Source: JANMDU01 sp031388245
Lineage (GTDB): Bacteria > Pseudomonadota > Gammaproteobacteria > Burkholderiales > Burkholderiaceae_C
NCBI GenBank assembly: GCA_031388245.1
Contig: JANNED010000011.1
Coordinates: 1 to 12,688, forward strand
Direction of reading: 5' to 3'
Length of the DNA: 12,688 nt
Part shown: in pieces, positions 6,506 to 12,688 of the stretch
How positions within the stretch are numbered: position 1 is the stretch's first letter
Layout: the number at the start of each line of letters is the position of its first letter
Program-made: the position numbers and the translations under genes
Notes under the pieces: model-generated
Databases searched by the model: none
What the model saw: the letters and a program-made list of their open reading frames with translations, nothing else
What the model was told of the DNA's origin: nothing

Positions 6506-6957
6506 GATTCGGAGCTTGCTAGTGTGTTGCAATAGGCCAGCAAAGCATCAATCTCATTGGATTTATCAAACACCTTGTCTGCACCTAGGCTCAAGCATTT
6601 GATGCGCATGCTGGGCGTGGCGTAATTGGTGAGAACAACAAGCCTGTGCAGTGGAGACAAACTGCTGGCCGCTTGAATCACGCCAATGCCTGTGCCGCTG
6701 CGTAGCTGTATATCCACAATTGCCAAGTCGAATTCGTGAGCGGGATCGCGCATCCACTCAACGGCATGTTGCTCGTCTTCGGCAGTGTCCACGATTTGCA
6801 CAGGCGCCAGTTCTTCAAGCGTAGCGATCAAGCTGGCGCGAATCACTGCGCTGTCTTCAACCAAAAAAATCTTCAACGGATTCACAGCCAATGGCTTTCG
6901 TGTCGCAAATAGCAAGTGTGCTGTGAGCTGATTCAAGCGCTCGATGCATGCGCACAT
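6478..6957 (-). CDS. Stand-alone receiver-domain protein (CheY/Spo0F-like)
   Basis: From ATG 6957 the product is 159 residues with a single receiver domain and no output domain. Key residues are the acidic pair in FLVEDS (Glu34/Asp35), phosphoacceptor Asp82 in LAIVDIQLRSG, Thr110 in VVLTNY, and Lys132 in KVFDKS. The 25 or so residues before the receiver are not conserved. An in-frame GTG at about 6885, just before the receiver core, is a possible real start, as is a TTG at 6969. It converges with the LuxR-type regulator, with the stops 20 bases apart. It may act as a phosphate sink, relay or competitor for the CHASE3 kinase, or serve a kinase elsewhere. Its C-terminal codons form part of its own terminator. 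Confidence 0.85.
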   Translation of the reverse strand: MCACIERLNQLTAHLLFATRKPLAVNPLKIFLVEDSAVIRASLIATLEELAPVQIVDTAEDEQHAVEWMRDPAHEFDLAIVDIQLRSGTGIGVIQAASSLSPLHRLVVLTNYATPSMRIKCLSLGADKVFDKSNEIDALLAYCNTLASSESSGKLQALP

Positions 6958-7030
6958 CGAGCTATTCAATCTCTTGAATCAGAGGAATTCTTATTATGCC
7001 TCTCAATACTTGCACTGATACACATTACAG

Positions 7031-7062
7031 CGCAATTGAGCCAACGTCCTACAAAAATTGCG
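7031..7062. repeat. 7-bp inverted repeat in the ompA-like upstream region
   Basis: CGCAATT (7031-7037) and AATTGCG (7056-7062) are perfect complements separated by 18 bases. They lie in the 180-base region between the divergent receiver gene and the OmpA-family gene. This could be an operator dyad or a leader hairpin. I could not place convincing -35 and -10 elements in this region. Confidence 0.35.
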
Positions 7063-7138
7063 AAGCTTGTCTGATGGGCAGCAACCCCCGCATCTACAAC
7101 AATCCGTTCATTCATTCACACGGGAATCCATGACCATC

Positions 7139-8254
7139 ATGAAATCAAACTTCAAACTTTTAGCCATCTCAGCAGCAATGCTGGCGTTCTCAGCATCTTC
7201 TGCTGTGGCTCAGGGCTATGCCTACACAGAGCCGACATCATCCGGCTACAACGCATCCGGCTACGTGCTGCCCAGCATCAGCCGTATCAACCCCGACAGC
7301 CTGTTTGGTACAGGCAAAAGCGCAAATGGTGCTGGTATACGCTTTGGCACGCCCGTGTCGCCGAATTGGGATTTTCAATTGGGATTGCAGTTTGGCCGGG
7401 TTGACGATGCCGCTAATCGCTACGAGCAAATGACACTCGGTCTCGATGGTGTGTATTTGTTTTCACGCTCACGTTTTCGCCCCTTGCTGCTCGTAGGTGC
7501 AGGTGCGCAAAGAGATCGCTTCATCACACCTACCTCACAAGCAAGCAGCACCTCGCCTTACATCGGTGTGGGTGCAGGCATGCAATTTTCATTCAGCGAT
7601 CAATGGGGCATGCAGCTTGATGTGAGGCGCAACCATGCATTTTTACGCGGTAACAGCTTTGGCTCAAAGCGCTCAGACACAGATATCGTGAGCTTGGGAT
7701 TGATGTACACCTTTGACAAAGCACCTCAGAGTGCGCCGCGCGTTGTGCAAGCCCCGGCCTATGTTGAGCCGCCTGCGCCAATCGTGGTTGCGCCGCCCAT
7801 GCCAGCACCGCAGCCGCCTCCCGTGATCGCTGTTGCGCCGCCCATGCCCGCGCCTGCACCGCCGCCTGCTCGGTTTGAACGCATCAACCTGTCTGCAAGC
7901 AAGTTGTTTGGTTTTGACAGTGCAGAGCTGCGCACGCCCATGCCAAAGCTCGATGAGGTGGCAGATGCCTTGGTGAAATACCCTGATGCAACGAATATCG
8001 TCATCACAGGCTACACCGATCGCTTGGGCTCGGATGTTTACAACCAAGTGCTTTCGCAAAAGCGAGCCGATGCTGTGAAGGGCTACATGGTCAACCGTGG
8101 CGTTGCTGCCAGCCGCATGACGGCGACTGGCAAGGGCGAGAGCAACCCAGTGGTTAGCTGTAGCGAAAAAAACATGACCAAGTTGATGGAATGTTTAGAA
8201 CCCAATCGCCGTGTAGAAGTTGAGCAGGTCACGATTGAGCGCCGCATCCTTTAA
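7139..8254 (+). CDS. OmpA-family outer-membrane protein with proline-rich linker
   Basis: The product (371 residues from ATG 7139) begins with a signal peptide (MKSNFKLLAISAAMLAFSAS, cleavage after AVA-Q). An eight-stranded OmpA-like beta-barrel region follows to about residue 198, ending SLGLMYTF. A linker rich in Pro and Ala spans about 205-245. The C-terminal OmpA peptidoglycan-binding domain has LFGFDSAEL, GYTDRLGSDVYNQVLSQKRA with diaminopimelate-binding Asp294 and Arg309, and closing NRRVEVEQV. It should tie the outer membrane to peptidoglycan. ATG 7130 (nine bases upstream) is an alternative start; a GGGA at 7122-7125 is too near one and slightly far from the other. The barrel and linker have variable sequence as usual for the family. 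It heads the plus-strand block and is followed after 28 bases by the ferritin-like gene. Confidence 0.92.
   Translation: MKSNFKLLAISAAMLAFSASSAVAQGYAYTEPTSSGYNASGYVLPSISRINPDSLFGTGKSANGAGIRFGTPVSPNWDFQLGLQFGRVDDAANRYEQMTLGLDGVYLFSRSRFRPLLLVGAGAQRDRFITPTSQASSTSPYIGVGAGMQFSFSDQWGMQLDVRRNHAFLRGNSFGSKRSDTDIVSLGLMYTFDKAPQSAPRVVQAPAYVEPPAPIVVAPPMPAPQPPPVIAVAPPMPAPAPPPARFERINLSASKLFGFDSAELRTPMPKLDEVADALVKYPDATNIVITGYTDRLGSDVYNQVLSQKRADAVKGYMVNRGVAASRMTATGKGESNPVVSCSEKNMTKLMECLEPNRRVEVEQVTIERRIL
7787..7848 (+). repeat. In-frame 17-base direct repeat in the OmpA linker
   Basis: The 17-mer GTTGCGCCGCCCATGCC occurs at 7787-7803 and again at 7832-7848, exactly 45 bases apart. It encodes VAPPMP twice within the proline-rich linker. 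The 15-codon period keeps the frame, so gain or loss of one unit would change linker length without disrupting the protein. Confidence 0.75.
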
Positions 8255-8282
8255 CGACTTCAATGCTTGAAACGAACAAAAT

Positions 8283-8849
8283 ATGAGATCAATAAAATCT
8301 GTGGCTCAATTGCCCCATCCAGCGCATCAGCCGATGATGCTGGATGCAGTGGCACTTAATGCTGCGAAGCACAGCTTAGATCAAGGTGCGATCACGCCCA
8401 GTTACGGTCCTTGGCGCGAAGACATCATTCGGCTGCTTAACGACAGTTTGGCTACTGAGCTGGTTTGTATTTTGCGATACAAGCGGCATTACTTCACGGC
8501 AGCGGGTTTGTCGTCCCCCAAAATTGCTGATGAATTTTTGGTACATGCCAACGAAGAATCAGGGCATGCTGATCGGATTGCGCAGCGCATTGTGCAGCTT
8601 GGCGGCGAGCCAGATTTTTCCCCCGATTCGCTGACCAAGCGAAGCCATGCGGATTACAACGATGCGCTCGATCTCAAAACCATGATCAAAGCCAATTTGA
8701 TTGCAGAGCGTGTGGCCATCGAAGCCTACACGCAAATGATTGCGTTGATTGGCGAAAAAGATCCAACCACCAAACGGTTGATTGAAGACATTTTGAGCAG
8801 CGAGCAAGAGCATGCGGATGAGCTCAAAGATTGGTTAACTGCTGAGTAA
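8283..8849 (+). CDS. Ferritin-like / bacterioferritin-type protein
   Basis: This 188-residue protein has a four-helix ferritin-like domain after a roughly 45-residue non-conserved N-terminal extension. Candidate di-iron ligands are Glu59 (LATELVCILRYKRH), Glu92 and His95 (NEESGHADR, an ExxH pair), Glu142 (AERVAIEAYTQ), and Glu174 with His177 (SSEQEHADEL, a second ExxH). The spacing Glu59-Glu92 equals that of bacterioferritin helices A and B. I recall close relatives in Burkholderiales annotated as bacterioferritin. The role is probably iron oxidation or storage and protection from oxidative damage. No obvious haem-ligand Met was identified, so classical cage assembly is not assured. It starts 28 bases after the OmpA-family gene, and its ribosome binding site is weak. 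Methionines at 18 and 19 are alternative starts. Confidence 0.85.
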   Translation: MRSIKSVAQLPHPAHQPMMLDAVALNAAKHSLDQGAITPSYGPWREDIIRLLNDSLATELVCILRYKRHYFTAAGLSSPKIADEFLVHANEESGHADRIAQRIVQLGGEPDFSPDSLTKRSHADYNDALDLKTMIKANLIAERVAIEAYTQMIALIGEKDPTTKRLIEDILSSEQEHADELKDWLTAE

Positions 8850-8883
8850 TTTCAATGCTGCCATTCCGGTCGCGTTGATAAGG

Positions 8884-8898
8884 TGTGTGCTTCACACA
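8884..8898 (+). repeat. Short hairpin upstream of the glycine-zipper gene
   Basis: TGTGTG (8884-8889) and CACACA (8893-8898) form a 6-bp stem with a 3-base loop, 26 bases before the glycine-zipper lipoprotein start. No T-run follows, so termination is doubtful. It may shape the leader of the lipoprotein mRNA or be chance. Confidence 0.3.
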
Positions 8899-8924
8899 TC
8901 GCCCTTTGAAAGAAAACAGGTGAA

Positions 8925-9149
8925 ATGATGAAAACATTGAATCGCGCATTGCGTGTTGGCAGCCTCGCTGCAATTTTGTTGGCACTGAGTGCATGCGCAG
9001 GCATGACAGCGCAAGAAAAAGGAACTGCCGTAGGAGCAGGTGTAGGTGCCATCGGAGGCGCTGTTTTGGGCGGTGGAACACTCGGGACGCTTGGCGGCGC
9101 CGCCGTGGGCGGCGTGATTGGTCACGAAGTCAGCAAGCCTAAAAAATAA
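8925..9149 (+). CDS. Glycine-zipper lipoprotein
   Basis: This 74-residue lipoprotein has a signal ending LLALSAC (lipidated Cys24). A glycine-zipper domain follows at about 34-67: GTAVGAGVGAIGGAVLGGGT, then GTLGGAAVGGVIGHEVS. Such GxxxG-rich segments pack as paired helices in or on membranes (glycine zipper 2TM/OmpA-like families). The precise role is unknown; relatives are surface-antigen-like or stress lipoproteins. The first of two adjacent ATGs was chosen; AGGTGA lies just upstream. It follows the ferritin-like gene by 75 bases and is followed by a perfect 11-bp hairpin before the two-BON lipoprotein. Confidence 0.87.
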   Translation: MMKTLNRALRVGSLAAILLALSACAGMTAQEKGTAVGAGVGAIGGAVLGGGTLGTLGGAAVGGVIGHEVSKPKK

Positions 9150-9158
9150 TCCACGCTA

Positions 9159-9186
9159 CAGAATGCTTGAACCAACAAGCATTCTG
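9159..9186 (+). repeat. Perfect 11-bp hairpin between two lipoprotein genes
   Basis: CAGAATGCTTG (9159-9169) and CAAGCATTCTG (9176-9186) are perfect complements with a 6-base loop, just after the glycine-zipper stop. No T-run follows on either strand. It could be a processing or stability hairpin setting unequal expression of the flanking genes, a Rho-assisted terminator, or an operator dyad. Confidence 0.7.
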
Positions 9187-9214
9187 ACAACAACTTCAAC
9201 GATCGGACATCAGC

Positions 9215-9841
9215 ATGAAAAAATCATACAGTCTTTCTCATTTTCTGCCACCCTACACAGCCAGTGGCCGCCATGTAATTGCAGGTAGCGTCTCCATCAC
9301 GCTTTTGGCATTGAGCATGGGCTGCAGCCCCAAGCCAAGTGAAAGCGCTACAGCGTCAATGCCTCCTGTCGCGAATTCCACCATTGGCAACGAAATCGAC
9401 GACAGCGTGATCACCACCAGCGTGAAGGCCGCACTGTTGGCAGAAGAGAGTGTCAAAAGCATTGATTTCAAAATCGAAACCAACAAAGGCGTGGTTCAAA
9501 TCAGTGGTTTCATTAATGACAATGCGCAAATTGATCGCGCTGTAGCTGTTGCGCAGGCTGTTTCGGGCGTGAAAGAGGTGCAAAACCGCATGATGCTCAA
9601 AACAGGCAATACCACGATGGGCAGCAATGTTGATGACACCGTGATCACGAGCCGTGTCAAGGCTGCACTCTTGGCCGACAGCACCGCCAAAAGCCTCGAT
9701 ATCAGCGTGGAGACGCGAAAAGGTGATGTCATGCTCAGCGGCTTTGTAGCCAGCAAATCACAAATCAGCTTGGCTGAAAGGCTTGCTGCTAAGCAAGAAG
9801 GCGTGAAGACTGTTCGCAATGAACTGAGTGTGAAGAAATAA
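9215..9841 (+). CDS. Two-BON-domain lipoprotein (OsmY-like)
   Basis: This 208-residue protein has an unusually long N-terminal signal region whose lipobox is ALSMGC (Cys37). Two tandem BON domains follow: about 57-126 (IDDSVITTSVKAALLAEES ... GVVQISGF ... GVKEVQNRM) and about 135-207 (VDDTVITSRVKAALLADST ... GDVMLSGF ... GVKTVRNEL). The domains are clearly duplicates, with matching DNA as well. OsmY, the model, is also a two-BON periplasmic protein induced by osmotic shock; here a lipid anchor replaces the free periplasmic form. The start at 9215 has only a weak site upstream. About 20 residues precede the hydrophobic core, so a later start is conceivable, but no better ATG is present. Confidence 0.9.
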   Translation: MKKSYSLSHFLPPYTASGRHVIAGSVSITLLALSMGCSPKPSESATASMPPVANSTIGNEIDDSVITTSVKAALLAEESVKSIDFKIETNKGVVQISGFINDNAQIDRAVAVAQAVSGVKEVQNRMMLKTGNTTMGSNVDDTVITSRVKAALLADSTAKSLDISVETRKGDVMLSGFVASKSQISLAERLAAKQEGVKTVRNELSVKK

Positions 9842-9875
9842 ACGCAACAAAAGAAGCGTTTGTAGAAAGTTTGTG

Positions 9876-10625
9876 ATGTTGAAAGAAAAAGTCATGATCG
9901 TCACTGGCGCATCTGCGGGCATCGGGCGCGCAATCGCTCTCGTGTGTGCGCGAGAAGGCGCAAAGTTGGTGCTCTCCGATCTCAATGTTGTGATGGGTGA
10001 GGAGACAGCCGCTCTGGTGCGTAAGCAGGGCGGCGAAGCGATATTTATTGTTGCTGACGCAGGCAAACCGCAAGACAGTAAAGCACTGGTGGATGCTGCC
10101 ATCAAGCAATACGGGCGTTTAGATTTGGCGTGCAACAACGCGGGTATCGGTGGTGTGACTGCCGCCACTGCAGACTACCCAATTGAGGCTTGGGATCAAG
10201 TGATCAGCGTCAATTTGTCGGGCGTGTTTTACGGCATGCAACAACAGCTCAAAGCGATGTTGAAAAATGGAGGCGGTGTCATCATCAATATGGCCTCAAT
10301 TTTGGGTGCAGTGGCCTTGGCCAGATCGCCAGCCTATACTGCCGCCAAGCATGGCGTGGTGGGCTTAACACAGGCTGCCGCCATTGAGTATGGCGCAAGC
10401 AATATCCGAATCAATGCAGTGGGCCCTGGCTTCATCAGAACAGCGATGACCAGTGCATTGGAAAAAGATGAAACTGTACTGAGCGCACTCATCGCTGCAC
10501 ATCCTATTGGGCGACTGGGCAAGGTGGAAGAGGTGGCGGAATTGGTGGCTTGGCTGGCATCTGATAAAGCTTCTTTCGTCACTGGCGCTTACTACCCGGT
10601 CGATGGTGGTTATTTAGCGCGTTGA
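9876..10625 (+). CDS. SDR family NAD(P)-dependent oxidoreductase
   Basis: This 249-residue classical short-chain dehydrogenase has the Rossmann motif TGASAGIG at 10-17, acidic Asp35 after beta-2 (LVLSDLN; this favours NAD over NADP), and NNAG at 87-90. Its catalytic tetrad is Asn113, Ser141, Tyr154 and Lys158 (YTAAK). The C-terminal FVTGAYYPVDGGY is typical of the glucose-1-dehydrogenase/3-oxoacyl-ACP-reductase-like branch. The substrate cannot be told from sequence. I chose ATG 9876 over the adjacent GTG 9873; GAAAG lies 8 or so bases upstream. It follows the two-BON gene by 34 bases and may be co-transcribed. All catalytic residues are present. Confidence 0.93.
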   Translation: MLKEKVMIVTGASAGIGRAIALVCAREGAKLVLSDLNVVMGEETAALVRKQGGEAIFIVADAGKPQDSKALVDAAIKQYGRLDLACNNAGIGGVTAATADYPIEAWDQVISVNLSGVFYGMQQQLKAMLKNGGGVIINMASILGAVALARSPAYTAAKHGVVGLTQAAAIEYGASNIRINAVGPGFIRTAMTSALEKDETVLSALIAAHPIGRLGKVEEVAELVAWLASDKASFVTGAYYPVDGGYLAR

Positions 10626-10678
10626 AGCTGTACGGGATTTCTAATGCAAGTTGTCAACCACGAGGCGCATGGATCGTC

Positions 10679-11293
10679 ATGAGAACAAATTCCCTCAAGG
10701 AAATGCTGGCCATGATTGCAATTGCTGCGTTGCTTGCAATAGGCGGCTGCGTCAATGCGCCAGAAGTACGCGTCGCCTCAGACCCGTATGTCAATTTTGC
10801 GGATTACCAGACTTTTGGCTTTGTCAGTCCTTTGGGCACAGATCGCAGCGGCTACCAAACACTTGTTTCGCAGCAAATCAAATCTGCCGTCCAAGCGCAA
10901 CTTGAAGCACGCGGAATGCGCTTTTCAGCTGCCTCGCCACAGTTGCTCATCAACTTTAATGCGTTCATCACGGACAAAACGCACATCTCAACGATGCCGA
11001 TTTTGGTACAACCTACATTTGGCGGTGGTTTCTACGGTGGCAGCTACTACGGCTATCGCAGTGGACTCTACTCACCTTGGCCTTTGTATGTGGATCAAAC
11101 CGTGGTCTCAAGCTACAAAGAAGGCACGTTAAACATCGACATCATCGATGCTGCGCGCAAGCAATTGGTATGGGAAGGCTGTGTCATAGACGATGATGTG
11201 ACCCGCAAAGAACGCGCTGATTTGCAAACCTCCATCAATACAGCAGTTGCGGCGGCGTTTGCGATGTATCCCGTGCAACCTATCCGTAAATGA
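10679..11293 (+). CDS. DUF4136 domain lipoprotein
   Basis: This 204-residue protein has a signal peptide ending LLAIGGC (lipidated Cys24). A DUF4136-type domain (PF13590) follows: YVNFADYQTFGFV near the start, then QQIKSAVQAQLEARGMRFSA, a central Gly/Tyr-rich loop (FGGGFYGGSYYGYRSGLY), and the closing GTLNIDIIDAARKQLVWEGC with VAAAFAMYP. The family is found in Gram-negative envelopes with unknown function. The open frame begins at a TTG inside the dehydrogenase stop region, but ATG 10679 with GGA 5 bases upstream is preferred. It is the last plus-strand gene of the block and converges with the minus-strand fragment at 11393. Confidence 0.85.
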   Translation: MRTNSLKEMLAMIAIAALLAIGGCVNAPEVRVASDPYVNFADYQTFGFVSPLGTDRSGYQTLVSQQIKSAVQAQLEARGMRFSAASPQLLINFNAFITDKTHISTMPILVQPTFGGGFYGGSYYGYRSGLYSPWPLYVDQTVVSSYKEGTLNIDIIDAARKQLVWEGCVIDDDVTRKERADLQTSINTAVAAAFAMYPVQPIRK

Positions 11294-11325
11294 GCTTCAA
11301 GGCGATTTAAATAGCAGGTGCTTTG

Positions 11326-11343
11326 CTTGCAAATGCATGCAAG
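11326..11343. repeat. 6-bp hairpin between convergent genes
   Basis: CTTGCA (11326-11331) and TGCAAG (11338-11343) can pair around a 6-base loop in the gap after the DUF4136 gene. There is no clear T-run. It is a possible weak terminator for either of the convergent genes. Confidence 0.25.
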
Positions 11344-11392
11344 AGACTTTGAGGAGCAAAACGGTGATCAACCTAGGTGCTACTCGAGCTCA

Positions 11393-11836
11393 TCACGCGC
11401 CTGCTTGCGTTTTCATTTTGGTCTTTGCTTTTTGAGCCGTCGATCGTGTTGCAGAAGTTGCCCTGCGCTCATACATCCTTGATGGTGATGTGGCGTTTTT
11501 CTGTTGCTGCTCTGCCGCATCAATGCGTTGCTTGGTGTCCAGCCATTCCTTAGAAAGTGCATAGCTTGAATCAGCAAATCCTGTGCTCGCTGGCTGCGTG
11601 GTTGGTGCTTTTCGGTTGTTGGCGTAGCCTTCCCATGCAATCTTTTCGAGCTTCGCAATGGCTGCGTCTTCAGCGCGAAACGCTGGATCGGCATAGGCAG
11701 CGCGAAATCGAACAGCAAACTCTTGGCGCACCATGGCGGCGGGAATTTGCCCGGTGCGTATTGAAATTAACCGGGCGCAGCATTCATCCGCCCGATGTCC
11801 GATTTTTACCAGCCGGGCCAGGTACGAGCTTCGCAC
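11393..11836 (-). CDS. Fragment matching the N-terminal module of a flavodoxin-family protein, possible pseudogene
   Basis: The frame is open for 147 codons from a GTG at 11836. From about residue 15 it resembles, from memory, the N-terminal module of a flavodoxin/NADPH-dependent FMN reductase-like family of proteobacteria: RADECCARLISI, AAMVRQEFAVRFRAAYADPA, KLEKIAWEGYANNRKAP, STGFADSSYALSKEWLDTK and SPSR at 117-120. In the family a flavodoxin fold follows (a strand such as VLxICGS and then a FMN-phosphate loop). Here a Lys/Arg/Thr-rich tail and a stop replace it, and neither other frame restores it. The N-terminal residues overlap the proline-rich gene and are not conserved, and there is no clear start (internal ATG at 11734 possible). 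A decaying remnant is likeliest; a genuine short protein cannot be excluded. Confidence 0.55.
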   Translation of the reverse strand: MRSSYLARLVKIGHRADECCARLISIRTGQIPAAMVRQEFAVRFRAAYADPAFRAEDAAIAKLEKIAWEGYANNRKAPTTQPASTGFADSSYALSKEWLDTKQRIDAAEQQQKNATSPSRMYERRATSATRSTAQKAKTKMKTQAGA

Positions 11837-12068
11837 GAAGCTCAGCGTCTAGGCCTGGCGTGGCCCGCATATCGGTGTCAACCTGACCTGCATCAATGTC
11901 TCGCTTAGCCTGTGCAACGATGGGATCGGGTTTGGGATCGGACATGGGCTCAGGTGTTGGCCTCGGCGTGGGTTGAGGTAAAGGGTAAGGCGATGGCTCA
12001 GAGATGGGCTCTGATTCACCAGAGGTGAGCGCTAAGCTGGATTTTTCTTGAGAGTTGAGTGGGTTCAT
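11784..12068 (-). CDS. Proline-rich hypothetical protein
   Basis: This 94-residue protein is not assigned to a named family. Residues 18-50 are Pro/Glu/Ser-rich (SEPISEPSPYPLPQPTPRPT) and probably disordered. The second half has a conserved-looking motif, AKRDIDAGQVDTDMRATPGL, then DAELRAKLVPGPAGK. There is no signal peptide or membrane helix. ATG 12068 has GAAAG a few bases upstream. I recall similar short Pro-rich proteins in Burkholderiales with no known role. Its last 53 bases overlap the maximal flavodoxin-fragment frame, which supports a later start or non-coding status for that fragment. Confidence 0.65.
   Translation of the reverse strand: MNPLNSQEKSSLALTSGESEPISEPSPYPLPQPTPRPTPEPMSDPKPDPIVAQAKRDIDAGQVDTDMRATPGLDAELRAKLVPGPAGKNRTSGG
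11826..11843. repeat. 8-bp near-perfect palindrome at the junction of two overlapping frames
   Basis: GAGCTTCG (11826-11833) and CGAAGCTC (11836-11843) pair with a 2-base spacer. It lies inside the end of the proline-rich gene, where the flavodoxin-fragment frame also opens. It may be a chance coding palindrome or mark a deletion junction. Confidence 0.4.
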
Positions 12069-12253
12069 GATGCTTTCGGTTCAAGGGGGCGTGCAACGGG
12101 TTGTTTGAAAAGAACTTTGCTTGATGCGTCTCAAAAAGTCTGTGCGTTAGCGAACATGACCGTGATGAAAAGCGCTACAGTGCATTTGAATCAATAAATG
12201 GCATATCGCCGGCATATTCATTGCATAGTTTGCTATCAATTTGTATGAGTGGG

Positions 12254-12688
12254 CTATCCCAGCATGTTTCTTGGATTGAGCCACTCGTCAAACTGAACAG
12301 CACTGACGCTGCCTGATGCGAGCGCTGCTTCGCGAAGTGTTACGCCACTGTCGTTTGCCTCAATCGCAATGCGGGCTGCTGCGTCGTAGCCGATGTGCGG
12401 CACCAAAGCCGTTACCAACATTAGCGAACGCTCGACATGCGCTTGAATTTGCGCTGCATTTACCACGATGCCCGCGATGCAGTGTTGATTGAAGCTCAGC
12501 ATCGCGTCGGTTAAGAGACCAATACTGTCCAGTACATTGAGTGCAATCAGTGGCTTATACACATTAAGCTCAAGCTGGCCTTGGCTTGCCGCAAAGCTCA
12601 CAGCCACATCGTGCCCCATCACCTGTGCGCAGACCATGCACAACGCTTCTACTTGGGTGGGATTGATTTTGCCCGGCATGATGGAACT
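12254..12688 (-). CDS. fumC: Class II fumarate hydratase, C-terminal part (5' end outside window)
   Basis: The frame is open from the right edge and begins SSIMPGKINPTQVEALCMVC. This is the GSSxMPxKxN signature of the fumarase/aspartase superfamily, whose loop carries the catalytic Ser. It continues through MGHDVAVSFAASQGQLELNV and YKPLIALNVLDSIGLLTDAM, typical of FumC, and ends NPRNMLG. About 144 residues of the usual roughly 460 are present. FumC is the iron-independent, oxidant-resistant tetrameric fumarase of the TCA cycle, interconverting fumarate and malate. No terminator is evident after the stop. It is probably a housekeeping gene flanking the stress block. Confidence 0.93.
   Translation of the reverse strand, partial: SSIMPGKINPTQVEALCMVCAQVMGHDVAVSFAASQGQLELNVYKPLIALNVLDSIGLLTDAMLSFNQHCIAGIVVNAAQIQAHVERSLMLVTALVPHIGYDAAARIAIEANDSGVTLREAALASGSVSAVQFDEWLNPRNMLG

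Noticed and set aside
7673..8059. Minus-strand Arg/Gly-rich frames under the OmpA-family gene
   Set aside because: They arise from the antisense of the GC-rich proline linker and show no domain or start signal.
11294..11392. Possible small gene or RNA between the convergent ends
   Set aside because: There is no start codon with a ribosome binding site and no strong structure beyond a 6-bp hairpin. CCTAGG and CTCGAG there are ordinary 6-base palindromes.
12069..12253. Possible RNA gene in the gap after fumC
   Set aside because: I see a short direct repeat (GGCATAT twice) but no terminator, conserved fold or promoter.
1..12688. CRISPR array, transposon, toxin-antitoxin or defence system
   Set aside because: There are no regularly spaced repeats, no transposase or integrase, and no toxin, nuclease or defence domains in any convincing reading frame.

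Overview
The window looks like a chromosomal segment of a betaproteobacterium of moderate GC content. Burkholderiales is most likely, because several protein families match ones I recall from that order (the ferritin-like protein, the flavodoxin-type fragment, the low-affinity iron permease family). The assignment rests on family resemblance and is not proven. I see no rRNA, tRNA, CRISPR array, insertion sequence, integrase or phage gene. No gap between genes exceeds 200 bases; the largest are about 12069-12253, 6958-7138 and 4279-4433.

Left block (1-4278, all minus strand): an envelope and stress-protein block. In transcription order it holds a DUF1328 membrane miniprotein, a yqjD/yqjE/yqjK-like trio of small membrane proteins, a BON-domain lipoprotein, a CsbD-family protein with a clear terminator behind it, a low-affinity iron permease family protein, a general-stress-protein-26-type flavin-binding protein, and a phospholipase D/cardiolipin synthase-like lipoprotein cut by the window edge.

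Centre (4434-6957): a signalling module. A CHASE3 sensor histidine kinase (minus) is divergent from a NarL/FixJ-type response regulator (plus) across 50 bp. A second, stand-alone receiver protein (minus) converges on the response regulator.

Right block (7139-11293, all plus strand): an OmpA-family outer-membrane protein, a ferritin-like/bacterioferritin-type protein, a glycine-zipper lipoprotein, a two-BON-domain lipoprotein, a short-chain dehydrogenase and a DUF4136 lipoprotein.

Far right (11393-12688, minus): a short protein resembling only the N-terminal module of a flavodoxin-family protein (probably a remnant), a proline-rich hypothetical protein, and the C-terminal third of class II fumarase (fumC), cut by the window edge.

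Inference: one two-component system sits between two blocks rich in osmotic/oxidative-stress and envelope proteins (BON three times, CsbD, DUF883, DUF1328, OmpA, glycine zipper, ferritin-like, GSP26). This suggests an envelope/general-stress island controlled wholly or partly by that system. The individual families are known. What is possibly undescribed is the ensemble and its wiring.
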